Source: Pseudomonadota bacterium
GTDB taxonomy: Bacteria; Chloroflexota; UBA6077; JAJPHF01
NCBI GenBank assembly: GCA_021325365.1
Contig: JAJPHF010000057.1
Location: 1 to 36,366, forward strand
Length of the DNA: 36,366 bases
Direction: 5' to 3'
The first letter of the stretch is position 1, and every line of letters starts with the position of its first letter. A program made the position numbers and the translations under genes. Below are positions 1 to 7,410 of the stretch, one piece after another. The notes beneath the pieces were generated by a model, which saw only the letters and a program-made list of their open reading frames with translations, was not told where the DNA came from and made no database searches.

Positions 1-296
1 AGCGATGGGGTGGCCTTACCGCAAGGGCAGGGAGGCCCGCATCTGGGAGGGCCGCGACGGGTGGGAGCGGGGCGGCCGCGCCTGGGACGGCCGGGACCTA
101 CCCCCCCGGCCCCCCTTCGCTGATAGGGAAGGGGGGAGAGGGACAGTGGCCCCGCTCGGGTGGCTCGGGCGGACTGCCAGGCTGGATTCTGTCGGGGCAC
201 CTCCCGTTAACGGGGTGTGGGGGCGCTATTGATAGAGACGATTTCGGGAGGCGTAGGGTCCGGGTGGCGCGCGGTGGGAGGGTCGTAGGCGACGGC

Positions 297-330
297 GGCC
301 GGGCGGCAGGGGACGAGCCCCTGCCCTACG
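297..330. repeat. 34-base palindromic repeat, copy 1
   Basis: The copy starts GGCCGGGCGGCAGGGG and ends CCCCTGCCCTACG. Bases 305-312 pair perfectly with 318-325 (8 bp) around the loop ACGAG. The same unit recurs at 366-399, 509-542, 669-700 and, with changes, at 4471-4504. It resembles repetitive extragenic palindromes. Confidence 0.8.
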
Positions 331-365
331 TCCGCTTCGCCGGAGTAGGGGACAGCAGGAGCGCC

Positions 366-399
366 GGCCGGGCGGCAGGGGACGAGCCCCTGCCCTACG
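366..399. repeat. 34-base palindromic repeat, copy 2
   Basis: This copy is identical to copy 1 over all 34 bases and lies 69 bases downstream of it in the same orientation. Its last bases run into the 39-base direct duplication that begins at 394. Confidence 0.8.
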
Positions 400-432
400 A
401 CCAGGCGAGAGCCGGGGCGGAGCGCTGGGCGG
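394..432. repeat. 39-base direct repeat, unit 1
   Basis: This segment, starting CCTACGACCAGGCGAGAGCC, recurs at 467-505 with a single C-to-T difference and an offset of 73 bases. Both units sit beside copies of the palindromic repeat, so a local tandem duplication of a repeat-containing block is likely. Confidence 0.8.
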
Positions 433-466
433 TCGCGCACGGCGGCGGTGTCGTCGCGGGTGGCGG

Positions 467-505
467 CCTACGACCAGGCGAGAGCCGGGGTGGAGCGCTG
501 GGCGG
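467..505. repeat. 39-base direct repeat, unit 2
   Basis: This is the second copy of the segment at 394-432, with one mismatch (T at 491 where unit 1 has C). It is followed directly by palindromic repeat copy 3. Confidence 0.8.
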
Positions 506-508
506 CAC

Positions 509-542
509 GGCCGGGCGGCGGGGGACGAGCCCCCGCCCTACC
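509..542. repeat. 34-base palindromic repeat, copy 3
   Basis: This copy matches copies 1 and 2 except for paired changes in the stem: CAGGGG has become CGGGGG, and the opposite arm CCCCTG has become CCCCCG. The hairpin is therefore preserved by a compensatory change. Confidence 0.8.
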
Positions 543-593
543 TTTTGGCTGGTCATATCCGATCCGGCCCTGGGGTTCGCCGACGGAGGCGGG

Positions 594-634
594 CCCTCAC
601 CCCGACCCTCTCCCAGAGGGAGAGGGAGTAAGGG
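594..634. repeat. CCCTCACCCCGACCCTCTCCC-type palindrome
   Basis: CCCTCTCCC (606-614) pairs with GGGAGAGGG (618-626) around AGA. The flanking CCCTCACCCCGA is shared with a second copy at 28503-28541. A related element lies at 1951-1983. Elements of this kind are scattered through intergenic DNA of many GC-rich genomes and generate spurious Pro/Arg-rich reading frames. Confidence 0.75.
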
Positions 635-668
635 AACGCCAGCCGCGAATGCGGTATGAGTGGCACGA

Positions 669-700
669 CGCCCGGGCGGCAGGGGACGAGCCCCTGCCCG
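669..700. repeat. Palindromic repeat, copy 4
   Basis: This copy has the same GGCAGGGG-ACGAG-CCCCTGCC core as copies 1 and 2. Its flanks have diverged, with CGCC in place of GGCC on the left and CCGAGC in place of CCTACG on the right. Confidence 0.7.
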
Positions 701-783
701 AGCTTGGGGTCGCCGGACGAGGAGGCAGCCGCTGGGGTGTAGCAGGGCGCAGCGACTCGGACGGTGCGAATTCTGGCGGCGCG

Positions 784-1881
784 CTACGGGGGAGTGAGGT
801 GCTGGGCGAGCCAGCCGCTGGCCTCGAGGTCGCGGAGAATGCGGTCGTCGATCAGCTGCTCGGCCTTGACGTTCTTCGCGTCCGGCAGGTCCTCGGAGCC
901 GTCGATCAGCTTCTGGATGGCGGGCGCGGACAGCTTCACGTCCCAGATGGTGCGGTACTCGTCGTACGAGGCCTCGGCCAGGGCGCGGTTGTCGTTGCGC
1001 GTACCGCGCATGATGCTGTCGATGGTCGGCTCGCGCTGATGGCGGGCGAACTGGACGCTGTCTACCCAGGCCATGAGGAAGCGCCGGACCATCTCGGGCT
1101 CGCGCTGGAGCACCTCGGTCGTGCTCGTGATATTGAGGCCCAGGATGTCGATGCCCGCCGCCAGCGTGTCGAGCAACAGGTAGTAGCCCTGGTTGCGGGC
1201 CTGCTGGTTGAACGGGCTCGCCATGAAGCCGGCGGCAACCTGGCCGCTGACGAGCCCGGTGAAGATCGCCGGCTGCTCGCGCAGGTAGAGCACCGACACG
1301 TCGTGATCCGGCTCCAGGCCGCGGTCGCGCAGGATCTCCATGAGGGCGATGGAGGTGCTGGAGCCGGGCGTCGAGGTGCCGACCGCCTTGCCGCGCAGGC
1401 CCTCGAAGGTCGTGACGTCGGGCTGCGAGATGAGCTGGAACGGCACGCGGTTCGCCAGGCCGGCGATGTAGCGTAGCTCGCGGGCGCCGCTGACGAAAGC
1501 CGTGATCGTGCTGCCGGAGGTCGCCGCGAACGGCACGGTGCCGCTCTGCACGGCCTGCGTGGCGGCGGCCGGCGCCAGGCCGGTCACCGTGACGTCGAAG
1601 CCGTAGCGCTTGAAGATGCCCTGGTCGGCGCCGACCCAGAGCGGTGTGCTGGTCGCGCTGACCGTGGCGATGGGCAGCTCGAAGGCGCGCATGGGCGGCG
1701 GCGTAGGCTCGGCGGTCGGCGCGGTGGCGGCTGCCGGCTGGCCTGTCGGGCCGGCGGACGACTGGGCCGCGGGGGGTGGTCCGGGCGCCGTTCCCGAGCG
1801 CCCGGGCGACGCGCCCGGCGTCGAACAGGCGAGTAGCGCCAACGCCAGCCCTATCGATAGCCAACGCCCCACGCGCACCAC
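784..1881 (-). CDS. NMT1/THI5-like ABC transporter solute-binding lipoprotein
   Basis: This 365-residue protein is predicted to be an extracytoplasmic binding lipoprotein. The N-terminus has a signal sequence with lipobox LLAC (Cys19). A Pro/Ala/Thr-rich linker to about residue 62 would tether the binding domain to the membrane. The rest fits the NMT1/SsuA-type periplasmic-binding fold: a first strand near IATVSATSTPLW, a GTVPFAATSGSTI segment, and a lobe-2 segment with GLVSGQVAAGFMASPF. Such proteins bind small organic acids, sulfonates or thiamine-precursor-like ligands for ABC import; the ligand here is unknown. The start is a GTG behind GAGGAGG at about 7 bases. A second in-frame GTG follows at once. 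No permease or ATPase gene is adjacent. A TATAAT box lies about 200 bases upstream. Confidence 0.85.
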   Translation of the reverse strand: MVRVGRWLSIGLALALLACSTPGASPGRSGTAPGPPPAAQSSAGPTGQPAAATAPTAEPTPPPMRAFELPIATVSATSTPLWVGADQGIFKRYGFDVTVTGLAPAAATQAVQSGTVPFAATSGSTITAFVSGARELRYIAGLANRVPFQLISQPDVTTFEGLRGKAVGTSTPGSSTSIALMEILRDRGLEPDHDVSVLYLREQPAIFTGLVSGQVAAGFMASPFNQQARNQGYYLLLDTLAAGIDILGLNITSTTEVLQREPEMVRRFLMAWVDSVQFARHQREPTIDSIMRGTRNDNRALAEASYDEYRTIWDVKLSAPAIQKLIDGSEDLPDAKNVKAEQLIDDRILRDLEASGWLAQHLTPP

Positions 1882-1950
1882 CGGCAGCCTCCTCTCGGAC
1901 GCGGGCCCCCCGGCTGCCCGGCGCTGGGGGAGAGGGACGAACCCGCCCCA

Positions 1951-1983
1951 CGGCCCCCTCCCGAGGCGGGAAGGGGGAGAGGG
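1951..1983. repeat. CCCTC/GAGGG palindromic element
   Basis: A GGCCCCCTCCCGAG arm faces a GCGGGAAGGGGGAGAGGG arm, a variant of the C-run/G-run palindromes at 594-634 and 28503-28541. It lies in the 293-base gap between the two leftward genes, inside the presumed leader of the solute-binding protein gene. The rest of that gap shows only a candidate -10 box. Confidence 0.5.
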
Positions 1984-2081
1984 ACGGGCGGCCGGCCCTC
2001 TAACTCCGGGGAAGGCGGTCTCCTCGGCCTCCCAAATCTGGGGCGAGAACGCCAGTCGCGCCCGCGCTATGGGATGCGTCC

Positions 2082-2110
2082 ATTATACGCGGCGTCGAAT
2101 CCGCAACCGA
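2082..2110 (-). promoter_or_regulatory. Candidate promoter for the solute-binding protein gene
   Basis: Read leftward, a perfect TATAAT lies at 2087-2082. Seventeen bases upstream is TCGGTT (2110-2105), a poor -35 match. It sits just outside the stop of the next upstream gene and about 200 bases before the GTG start at 1881, which would give a long leader. Confidence 0.4.
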
Positions 2111-2174
2111 GCATGGCGGGGCGTTGCCTACCCCTGTCGCGCCGCTCGGCGGTCGGGCGCTGGGCCGCGAGCAG

Positions 2175-4424
2175 TCAGCGGGGCACGCGGTGGCGGCGCC
2201 AGAGGGCGGGCACGGCGACCAGCGCCAGGCCGAGCGCGACGAGGGCGACGCTATCGGCCTCGGGCACGATGGGCACGCCGCCGGGCGCGCTGGCGCCGAG
2301 GACGGGGGCAGAAGACGGCGGGATGAGCAGGCTGGGCGGCACGGGCGGCAGCGGCAACAGCGGCTCGCCGGGCAGCGGAGCGGTGCTGCCCGGCGCCGGC
2401 TGCGGCCCCGCCGCGACCGCGCCCTGCGCCACCACCTGGCCCCCGGTCAGGACCGTCAGCGGCACACCCGGGAGGGGCATCCCGTTGAGGAGCTGGCTGC
2501 ACACTGCCTGGCCGCTGGCGCTCGCCGCGGGGCAGAGGACGACCGCCAGGGGGGCGCCGGCGAGCGGCACCTGCACCGTCGCCTGCTGGTCGGGCGCCAG
2601 GCCCTCCAGCGCCACGGTCACGACCGTCTGCGCGCCGCTCGGCGTGAAGTTGGCGATGCCGTCAACGGGCGGGGAGCCGGCAGGCTGGAGGACCGCGCCC
2701 GATACGGCGCGCACGGGCGCGGGCAACGGCTGTGCGCCGGGCGCCACCGCGCCCTGCGCGAGCGGCAGGCCCGTCGCACTCGCGGTCACCTGACTGCCGG
2801 GCGGCGGGGCGGCGCCGAGCGGCGCCGAGCACGTCACGGTGCCGCCCGGCCCGGCGGCGGGGCACTGGAGCGGCGCCCCGGCGCCACCGGGCAGGCTCAG
2901 GGTGACCGCCTGGCCGGCGGCGAGGCCCTGGAGCAGGCAGTCGGCGTTAACGCCGCCGCTGCTGGGCGGGGGGCCAACGGTGAAGTTGCACACGCCGTTC
3001 ACGCCCGAGCCGGAGGCCGGTGCGAGCAGCACGCCGGCCAGCGCCTGGGGCGGCGCGGCGCCGAGCGCTACCGTGGGCGCGAGCGGCCCGGCGCCGCCGA
3101 CGATCGCGCCCTGGGCCACGGCCTGGCCGCCGAGCGACACCACGACGTTGGCGCCCACGCTCGGCTGGCTGCTCACCGTCTGGCTGCACGTCACGGGCGC
3201 CCCGCCGCTGGCCGGCGCGCAAGGCACCGTGATCGAGCCGCCGGCCAGCGGCACGACGAGCGTGGGCTGGCTGCCCGCGCTCACGCCTTGCAGCGTGGCG
3301 GTCACCGCCGTCTGCCCGGCGGCGCCGGGCGCGAAGCTGACCGTGCCGGTGACGGGCAGCGGCCCGAGCGCGCGCAGCGAGGCGGCGAGCGTTCCGGCGC
3401 TCCCGCCGGGTGGTCGGCCCAGCGGGGCGACCGGCGCGCTGGCGGCGTCTTGCAGCAGCGTCAGGGCGAAGGGCGCTGCCTGGCTGGCGATGGCGAAGCG
3501 ACCCAGCGCCGGGTTCGCCGCGACAGCGCCCGCGCCGCCGAGCGGCAGGGTGGCGATCACGGCGTTGGTCGCGGCGTCGACGAGGGTGGCGTCGTTGCTG
3601 CCGGCGTTCGTCACCAGCACGCGGCTGGTCGCCGGGTTGAGGGCGATGCCGACCGGCGCCGCGCCGACGCTCACCGAGGCCACGACGGTGTTCGTCGCGC
3701 CGTCGATCACGGAGAGGCTATTGCTGCCCTGGTTCACGACGTAGACGCGCCCCGTGCTGGCATTCACGGTCAGCGCGCCCGGCCGGCTGCCCACGGGGAC
3801 GGTGGCCAGGAGCGTGCCGCTGGCGCCGTCGAGCGCGGCCACCGTGCCGGCCGGGGCGGCGGCGGTGCCGGTGATGGAAACGTAGATGCGGTTCGTGGCC
3901 GCATTCACGGCCACGTCGCGCGGCCCCGGCCCGATCGGCACGGTAGCGACGACCGCGTTCGTCGCGCCGTCCACGACCGCCAGGGTGCCGGCCGCGTTGT
4001 TGGCGACGTAGACGCGGTTGGTGGTGGGGTTCGCGGCGAGGCCCGTCGGCCCGGCGAGGCCGCCGATCGTCGCCAGGACGGCGTTCGTGCCGCCGTCGAC
4101 CACGGTCACGCTGTTGGCGATGCTGCTGGCCACGTAGACGCGATTCGTGGCGGGGTTGACGGCTACCGCGCTGGGGCCGGCGCCGACCGGCACGGCGGCC
4201 AGAGTGGTGTTCGTGGCGCCGTCGATCACCAGCAGCTGATTCAGCGCGCCGACCGCGACGTAGAGCCGGTTGGTCGCCGCGTTGACTGCGAGGCCCTGCG
4301 CGCCACCGGCCAGCGGGATGCTGTCCACGATGCCCTGCGCCCGCGCCGGCGTGCCCACAGCCAGGACCGCGAGCGCGCCGGCCAGTCCCAGCACGGCTCG
4401 CCGCCAGGTCGCCCGGGCTCCCAT
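2175..4424 (-). CDS. Secreted YVTN beta-propeller protein with PEP-CTERM-like tail
   Basis: This 749-residue secreted protein has a signal peptide ending near ARA-Q (about residue 29). About seven YVTN-type blades follow (roughly residues 30-315), with recurring NPATNRVYVA and VVDGATNAVVATV motifs typical of surface-layer beta-propellers. Roughly residues 330-690 form three degenerate repeats of about 110 residues. Each has a G-x-A-NFTP-like strand, a VPLAG turn, one or two cysteines and an AQGAV end. The C-terminus reads VPEADSVALVALGLALV, then a short hydrophobic run and WRRHR. This is like a PEP-CTERM sorting signal (motif, membrane segment, basic tail). The ATG at 4424 follows AGGAGG at 4-5 bases. 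An upstream in-frame GTG at 4448 is less likely. The role is probably cell surface or matrix; no enzyme residues are recognised. Confidence 0.85.
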   Translation of the reverse strand: MGARATWRRAVLGLAGALAVLAVGTPARAQGIVDSIPLAGGAQGLAVNAATNRLYVAVGALNQLLVIDGATNTTLAAVPVGAGPSAVAVNPATNRVYVASSIANSVTVVDGGTNAVLATIGGLAGPTGLAANPTTNRVYVANNAAGTLAVVDGATNAVVATVPIGPGPRDVAVNAATNRIYVSITGTAAAPAGTVAALDGASGTLLATVPVGSRPGALTVNASTGRVYVVNQGSNSLSVIDGATNTVVASVSVGAAPVGIALNPATSRVLVTNAGSNDATLVDAATNAVIATLPLGGAGAVAANPALGRFAIASQAAPFALTLLQDAASAPVAPLGRPPGGSAGTLAASLRALGPLPVTGTVSFAPGAAGQTAVTATLQGVSAGSQPTLVVPLAGGSITVPCAPASGGAPVTCSQTVSSQPSVGANVVVSLGGQAVAQGAIVGGAGPLAPTVALGAAPPQALAGVLLAPASGSGVNGVCNFTVGPPPSSGGVNADCLLQGLAAGQAVTLSLPGGAGAPLQCPAAGPGGTVTCSAPLGAAPPPGSQVTASATGLPLAQGAVAPGAQPLPAPVRAVSGAVLQPAGSPPVDGIANFTPSGAQTVVTVALEGLAPDQQATVQVPLAGAPLAVVLCPAASASGQAVCSQLLNGMPLPGVPLTVLTGGQVVAQGAVAAGPQPAPGSTAPLPGEPLLPLPPVPPSLLIPPSSAPVLGASAPGGVPIVPEADSVALVALGLALVAVPALWRRHRVPR

Positions 4425-4740
4425 CGGTCCTCCTAGAGCCGTTGCCACAATCCTTAACCCTGGCGGCGCCGGCCGGACGGCGGGGGACCAGCCCCCGTCC
4501 TACGTCACGGTCGCCGGCACAGGGGATGGCTCCCCTTGGCCGTACGGCGGCGGCTGGTCCCCCAGCTGCGCTTCGCCGGCGCACACCGCGGGGGGCTTGG
4601 CACTCGGCACTACAACGCCGCCCGGCCATTGTGGCGTGCCCGGCGCTGAGCCGCTTAGGATGGGCGCTCACGAAGGCGCTACAGCGGCGGATCACAGGTT
4701 CGAGAGCGGGGTGGGGCCGCGGTCGTCGGCGGTGCGGCCG
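4425..4740. other. Divergent intergenic region between YVTN and MFS genes
   Basis: No gene is supported. The stretch carries the Shine-Dalgarno sequence of the leftward YVTN gene next to 4424, a diverged copy of the 34-base palindromic repeat (4471-4504) and a second short hairpin (AGGGGATGGCTCCCCT near 4519). The right end leads into the MFS promoter. No clear promoter for the YVTN gene was found. Confidence 0.6.
4471..4504. repeat. 34-base palindromic repeat, copy 5
   Basis: This diverged copy of the unit at 297-330 begins GGCCGGACGGCGGGGGACCAG and ends with a CCCCCGTCCTACG arm. Both arms have changed but still pair. It lies nearly 4 kb from the other copies, which shows the element is dispersed and not only local. 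Confidence 0.7.
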
Positions 4741-4769
4741 TTGCCCCGCCGCGAGCGGGGTGGTATCGT
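4741..4769 (+). promoter_or_regulatory. Extended -10 promoter placed for a leaderless mRNA
   Basis: TTGCCC (4741-4746), a 17-base spacer and TATCGT (4764-4769) are preceded by TG at the extended -10 position (TGGTATCGT). The -10 box ends six bases before the ATG at 4776, so transcription should begin at or next to the start codon. No Shine-Dalgarno sequence lies between. Confidence 0.6.
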
Positions 4770-4775
4770 CCGAGA

Positions 4776-6029
4776 ATGCGCGATCTGTCACTGACCACCG
4801 AGGCGCCGGACGCACGCGCCGATGCGCCTGGCGCGCGGGCGCTGGCCCTGACCCCGTGGCCGTTCCGGCTGCTCTGGGCGAGTAGCGTGCTGAACCAGGC
4901 GGGCTTCTGGATCCAGCAGGTCGGCGTCGGCTGGCTGATCCTGGAGCTGACCGACTCGCCGCTCCAGCTCGGGCTGGCGAGCTTCATGCGCGGCCTGCCC
5001 ATGATGATCGTGAGCCCGATCGGCGGCGTGCTCGTGGACCGCTTCGATCGCCGCCGCATGGTGCTGCTGTCGCAGCTCACCGCGGGCCTGTGCGCGCTCG
5101 CGCTCGTCGCGCTCATCGCCGGGGGCTGGGTGGCGCCGTGGCACGTCTACCTGCTCAGCTTGATCTCGGGCGCGACGGTGACGGTAAACTTCCCCGCGCG
5201 GCAGGCGATGATTCCGGCGCTGGTGCCGCCGGGCGAGGTGGGCCGTGCCGTGGCCAGCATCGCCGCCGGCCAGAACGGCGCCCGCGTGGTGTCGCCCGGG
5301 CTGGCCGGCGCGCTGATCAGCGTAAGCGGGCTCGCTACCTGCTTCTTCGCGCAGGTGCTCGTGTTCGCCACGGCGCTGGGCATGACCTGGGGCCTGCCGA
5401 CGACGCCGCGCCCGCGCCAGACGGGAGCTAGCGCGCTGCGCGCGATGACCGCGGGCTTCGCGCACATCCGCGAGAGCCCGTCGCTGCGCGCGCTGATGCT
5501 GCTGGCGATCGTGCCCACGGTCCTGGCGCTGCCGTACCAGCAGATCCTGCCGGTGTTCGCCCGCGACGTGTACGACATCGGCGCGGGCGGCCTGGGGCTG
5601 CTGCTCACCGCGAACAGCGTGGGCGCGTTCCTGGGGGCGCTCGCCGCCTCCTGGCTGCTGTCGCTGCCGCGGCGCGGGCTGATCCTGCTGCTGGGCGGCA
5701 TGTGGGTGGGGCTCGGGCTGATCGTACTGGCGCTGATGCCGTCGGTGCCGCTGGCGATGGCCATGCTGTTCCTCGTCGGGGCCGGGTTCTCGGTGTACAA
5801 CTCGACGAACAACACGCTGATCCACGAGGCGACGACGGACGCCTTTCGCGGCCGCGTGATGAGCATCTACCTGATGACCTGGAGCCTGATGCCGATGGGC
5901 ACGCTGCCGGCGGGGGCGCTGGCCGACCGCGTGGGGGCGCCGCTCACCGTGGCGATGGGCGGCGGGCTGTGCGCGCTGCTCGTCCTGCTGGTCTGGCTGG
6001 CCACCCCGGCGCTCCGCAAGCTCTGCTAG
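4776..6029 (+). CDS. MFS transporter, enterobactin-exporter (EntS/MFS_3)-like
   Basis: This 417-residue inner-membrane protein has about 12 hydrophobic segments, the normal length for the major facilitator superfamily. The N-terminal half has GFWIQQVGVGWLILELT and then the loop-2/3 signature GGVLVDRFDRRRMVLLSQL, as in MFS_3 exporters. The second half repeats the fold after a loop near residue 210. MFS_3 members export siderophores, drugs or other small molecules by proton antiport; the substrate is unknown here. The start is the ATG at 4776, which has no ribosome-binding site but lies directly behind a good promoter, so a leaderless message is likely. A strong hairpin follows the stop within four bases. 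Confidence 0.88.
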   Translation: MRDLSLTTEAPDARADAPGARALALTPWPFRLLWASSVLNQAGFWIQQVGVGWLILELTDSPLQLGLASFMRGLPMMIVSPIGGVLVDRFDRRRMVLLSQLTAGLCALALVALIAGGWVAPWHVYLLSLISGATVTVNFPARQAMIPALVPPGEVGRAVASIAAGQNGARVVSPGLAGALISVSGLATCFFAQVLVFATALGMTWGLPTTPRPRQTGASALRAMTAGFAHIRESPSLRALMLLAIVPTVLALPYQQILPVFARDVYDIGAGGLGLLLTANSVGAFLGALAASWLLSLPRRGLILLLGGMWVGLGLIVLALMPSVPLAMAMLFLVGAGFSVYNSTNNTLIHEATTDAFRGRVMSIYLMTWSLMPMGTLPAGALADRVGAPLTVAMGGGLCALLVLLVWLATPALRKLC

Positions 6030-6032
6030 GGT

Positions 6033-6069
6033 AGGGATCAAACCTGGCCTTCGGCCAGGTTTGATCCCT
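6033..6069 (+). terminator. 17-bp perfect hairpin after the MFS gene
   Basis: AGGGATCAAACCTGGCC (6033-6049) pairs perfectly with 6053-6069 around the three-base loop TTC. It begins four bases after the stop codon. There is no T-run downstream, so it is either a U-tract-independent terminator or a 3' stabilising structure. Confidence 0.65.
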
Positions 6070-6095
6070 GGCTGGCCAAGGGCGAGGAGTTCTTT

Positions 6096-6120
6096 GGGGG
6101 ACACCCCCACACCCCCGGCC
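6096..6120. repeat. GGGGGACACCCCCACACCCCCGGCC-type repeat
   Basis: A G5-AC-A-C5 palindrome is followed by a second C-run and GGCC. A close relative lies at 25304-25329, with ACG for ACA and GAG for ACA. Both are intergenic. It lies between the MFS terminator hairpin and the promoter of the di-iron protein gene. Confidence 0.5.
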
Positions 6121-6138
6121 GGCCGGTACGATGGCCGG

Positions 6139-6168
6139 TTGACGAAGCCGGGCGGGCGCTGGTATCGT
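6139..6168 (+). promoter_or_regulatory. Promoter of the PaaA/BoxB-like gene
   Basis: TTGACG (6139-6144), an 18-base spacer and TATCGT (6163-6168), with TG in the extended -10 position (TGGTATCGT). The predicted start of transcription is near 6175, leaving a short leader that carries the AGGAAGGAG ribosome site. The -10 region is identical to that of the MFS gene promoter. Confidence 0.6.
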
Positions 6169-6196
6169 CCCTCGTAGAGTGAGGAAGGAGCGCAGC

Positions 6197-6991
6197 ATGG
6201 CCGTATCGCGCGAGGCGAGCTACGTAAGCCGCAGCGTCCAGTGGGGCGACCTGCGCGGCATGCGCAAGATCGAGACGGTCGAGCAGATGACGCCCGAGTA
6301 CCGCGAGACGGCCCTGAAGATCGTCTACGCGCTCGCCTCCACGGAGTTCGCCTCGGTCGAGCAGCACCAGCCCTGGATCAACGCCGGCCCCACGGCCGAG
6401 GACCGCTTCGTGCAGGCGCAGGTGGCCGCGGATGAGGCGCACCAGGGGATGGAAGACTTCCGCCTGCTGGTGAGCTTCGGGCCGGACGGCGAGGCGATGG
6501 CGCAGGACCTGCTGCGGCGCAGGTGCGGGCAGCACCTGCTGGAGGCGTTCAACCTGCCGATGGAGAGCTGGGTCGACCTGTGCATGTTCTGCTGCACGAT
6601 GGACCTGGTGGCCTGGTATCACCTGAAGGCGTTCGAGAACTCCAGCCTGGCGCCCTTCGCCCGCGCGATGTGCTCGATGGTGCCCGAGGAGCGCTTTCAC
6701 GCCTCGTTTGGCGCCAACCGCGTGCGGCGGCTGCTGACGGACCCCGCCTACCTGCAGGCGGCCGGCGGCACGCGCGCCGACGTGGAGACGGCGCTGCGGA
6801 AGTGGTATCCGCGCGCGCTCGACACCTTCGGCGCGAGCAAGTCGAAGTTCAGCGACCTGGCCGTGCGCTTCGGCATCCGCCGCTGGGGCAACGAGGAGCT
6901 GCGGCAGATGTACCTCCAGGACATCAACCCGCTGCTGCTCAGCATGGGCCTCCAGCCGCCGGCGCCCGAGTGGGACCGCCACGTCCTCTAG
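6197..6991 (+). CDS. PaaA/PaaC/BoxB-like ferritin-fold di-iron protein
   Basis: This 264-residue protein resembles the phenylacetate catabolic protein family, whose members form an oxygen-activating di-iron site that epoxidises aromatic CoA thioesters. Carboxylate/His ligands are visible in order: Glu50/Glu55 (STEFASVEQH), a DEAH segment at 79-82, Asp136 in a hydrophobic helix, and EERFH with Glu165 and His168. The first metal motif is odd. The family normally has ExxH, but here Asp79 is the residue three before His82, and Glu80 is one place out of register. ATG 6197 follows AGGAAGGAG at six bases; an upstream GTG at 6179 has no such site. An ABM-domain protein lies 110 bases downstream on the same strand. 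No reductase subunit (PaaE/BoxA) is nearby, so a full oxygenase cannot be claimed. Confidence 0.75.
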   Translation: MAVSREASYVSRSVQWGDLRGMRKIETVEQMTPEYRETALKIVYALASTEFASVEQHQPWINAGPTAEDRFVQAQVAADEAHQGMEDFRLLVSFGPDGEAMAQDLLRRRCGQHLLEAFNLPMESWVDLCMFCCTMDLVAWYHLKAFENSSLAPFARAMCSMVPEERFHASFGANRVRRLLTDPAYLQAAGGTRADVETALRKWYPRALDTFGASKSKFSDLAVRFGIRRWGNEELRQMYLQDINPLLLSMGLQPPAPEWDRHVL

Positions 6992-7101
6992 GCTGAGCGG
7001 TTGAGCCAGCTTGGTTCCCCGGCCGAAGCCGCGGCTGGCCGCGCGGCACGGTTCCTGCCGATTGCCCTGCCGAGTCCGTAGTGTAGGGTGAGGAGGGTGC
7101 C

Positions 7102-7401
7102 ATGGGGACTATCTCGCGGCACATTATCGTGAAGGCGTCGCCCGACAAGGCCCAGGAGATCGAGCGGCTGTGGAAGCAGGACTGCGCGCCGCTGATGATC
7201 AAGCGGCCGGGCTGCCTGCGGGAGGAGCTGCTGCGCTGCCGTGAGGAGCCGGGCGAGTTCATCTCGATCTCGGAGTGGGAGAGCCAGGACGCGATCGACG
7301 CGTACCTGCAAAGCTCAGAGTACGAGACGATCAAGAACCACACGCGCGGCCTCACCGGCATGGCGGCCACGGTGAAGACGTACGAGCTGGTGGGCGGGTA
7401 A
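7102..7401 (+). CDS. ABM-domain (antibiotic biosynthesis monooxygenase-like) protein
   Basis: This 99-residue single-domain dimeric alpha/beta-barrel candidate has the length and order of ABM proteins: an initial strand (SRHIIVKASPDKAQEIERLW), a central GCLREELLRC strand, an EFISISEWESQDAIDAYL stretch, and a last strand near VKTYEL. The family includes cofactor-free quinol monooxygenases, heme-degrading enzymes and non-catalytic members. The sequence alone does not choose between them. AGGAGG (7091-7096) is five bases before ATG 7102. It lies downstream of the di-iron protein in the same direction and could share its transcript. A 27-bp hairpin follows the stop. Confidence 0.75.
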   Translation: MGTISRHIIVKASPDKAQEIERLWKQDCAPLMIKRPGCLREELLRCREEPGEFISISEWESQDAIDAYLQSSEYETIKNHTRGLTGMAATVKTYELVGG

Positions 7402-7410
7402 CTGCTGCGT

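Larger units (their letters stand above)
1..783. other. Non-coding, repeat-rich region
   Basis: No convincing gene is visible here. The open frames are short, Gly/Arg/Pro-rich, overlap on both strands and lack ribosome sites. The stretch is built from GC-rich palindromic elements: a C-run/G-run inverted repeat near 98-140, four copies of a 34-base hairpin repeat (297-330, 366-399, 509-542, 669-700), a 39-base direct duplication (394-432 and 467-505), and a CCCTCTCCC/GGGAGAGGG palindrome (594-634). It lies downstream of the leftward binding-protein gene and may hold that gene's transcription end, but no U-tract terminator is seen. Confidence 0.75.

Noticed and set aside
5..232. Small plus-strand frame of 75 codons at the left edge
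   Set aside because: It has Gly/Arg/Trp low complexity inside the repeat region, no ribosome site and no recognisable motif.
297..542. Regularly spaced repeats that could suggest a CRISPR array
   Set aside because: The spacing is irregular, the copies are perfect palindromes with dispersed relatives, intervening segments are themselves repeated, and no cas genes are present.
395..1951. Long minus-strand frame of 518 codons overlapping the first binding protein
   Set aside because: It is Arg/Pro/His-rich, runs through the repeat cluster, and is a frame shadow of the real gene, which has a lipobox and family motifs.
2124..4436. 770-codon plus-strand frame opposite the YVTN gene
   Set aside because: The composition is Gly/Arg/Ala/His-rich with no domain. 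It is the antisense shadow created by high GC at third positions of the YVTN gene.
7062..7089. TTGCCC-16-TAGGGT promoter for the ABM gene
   Set aside because: The expected start of transcription would fall at or beyond the AGGAGG ribosome site (7091-7096), which would then be lost from the message.
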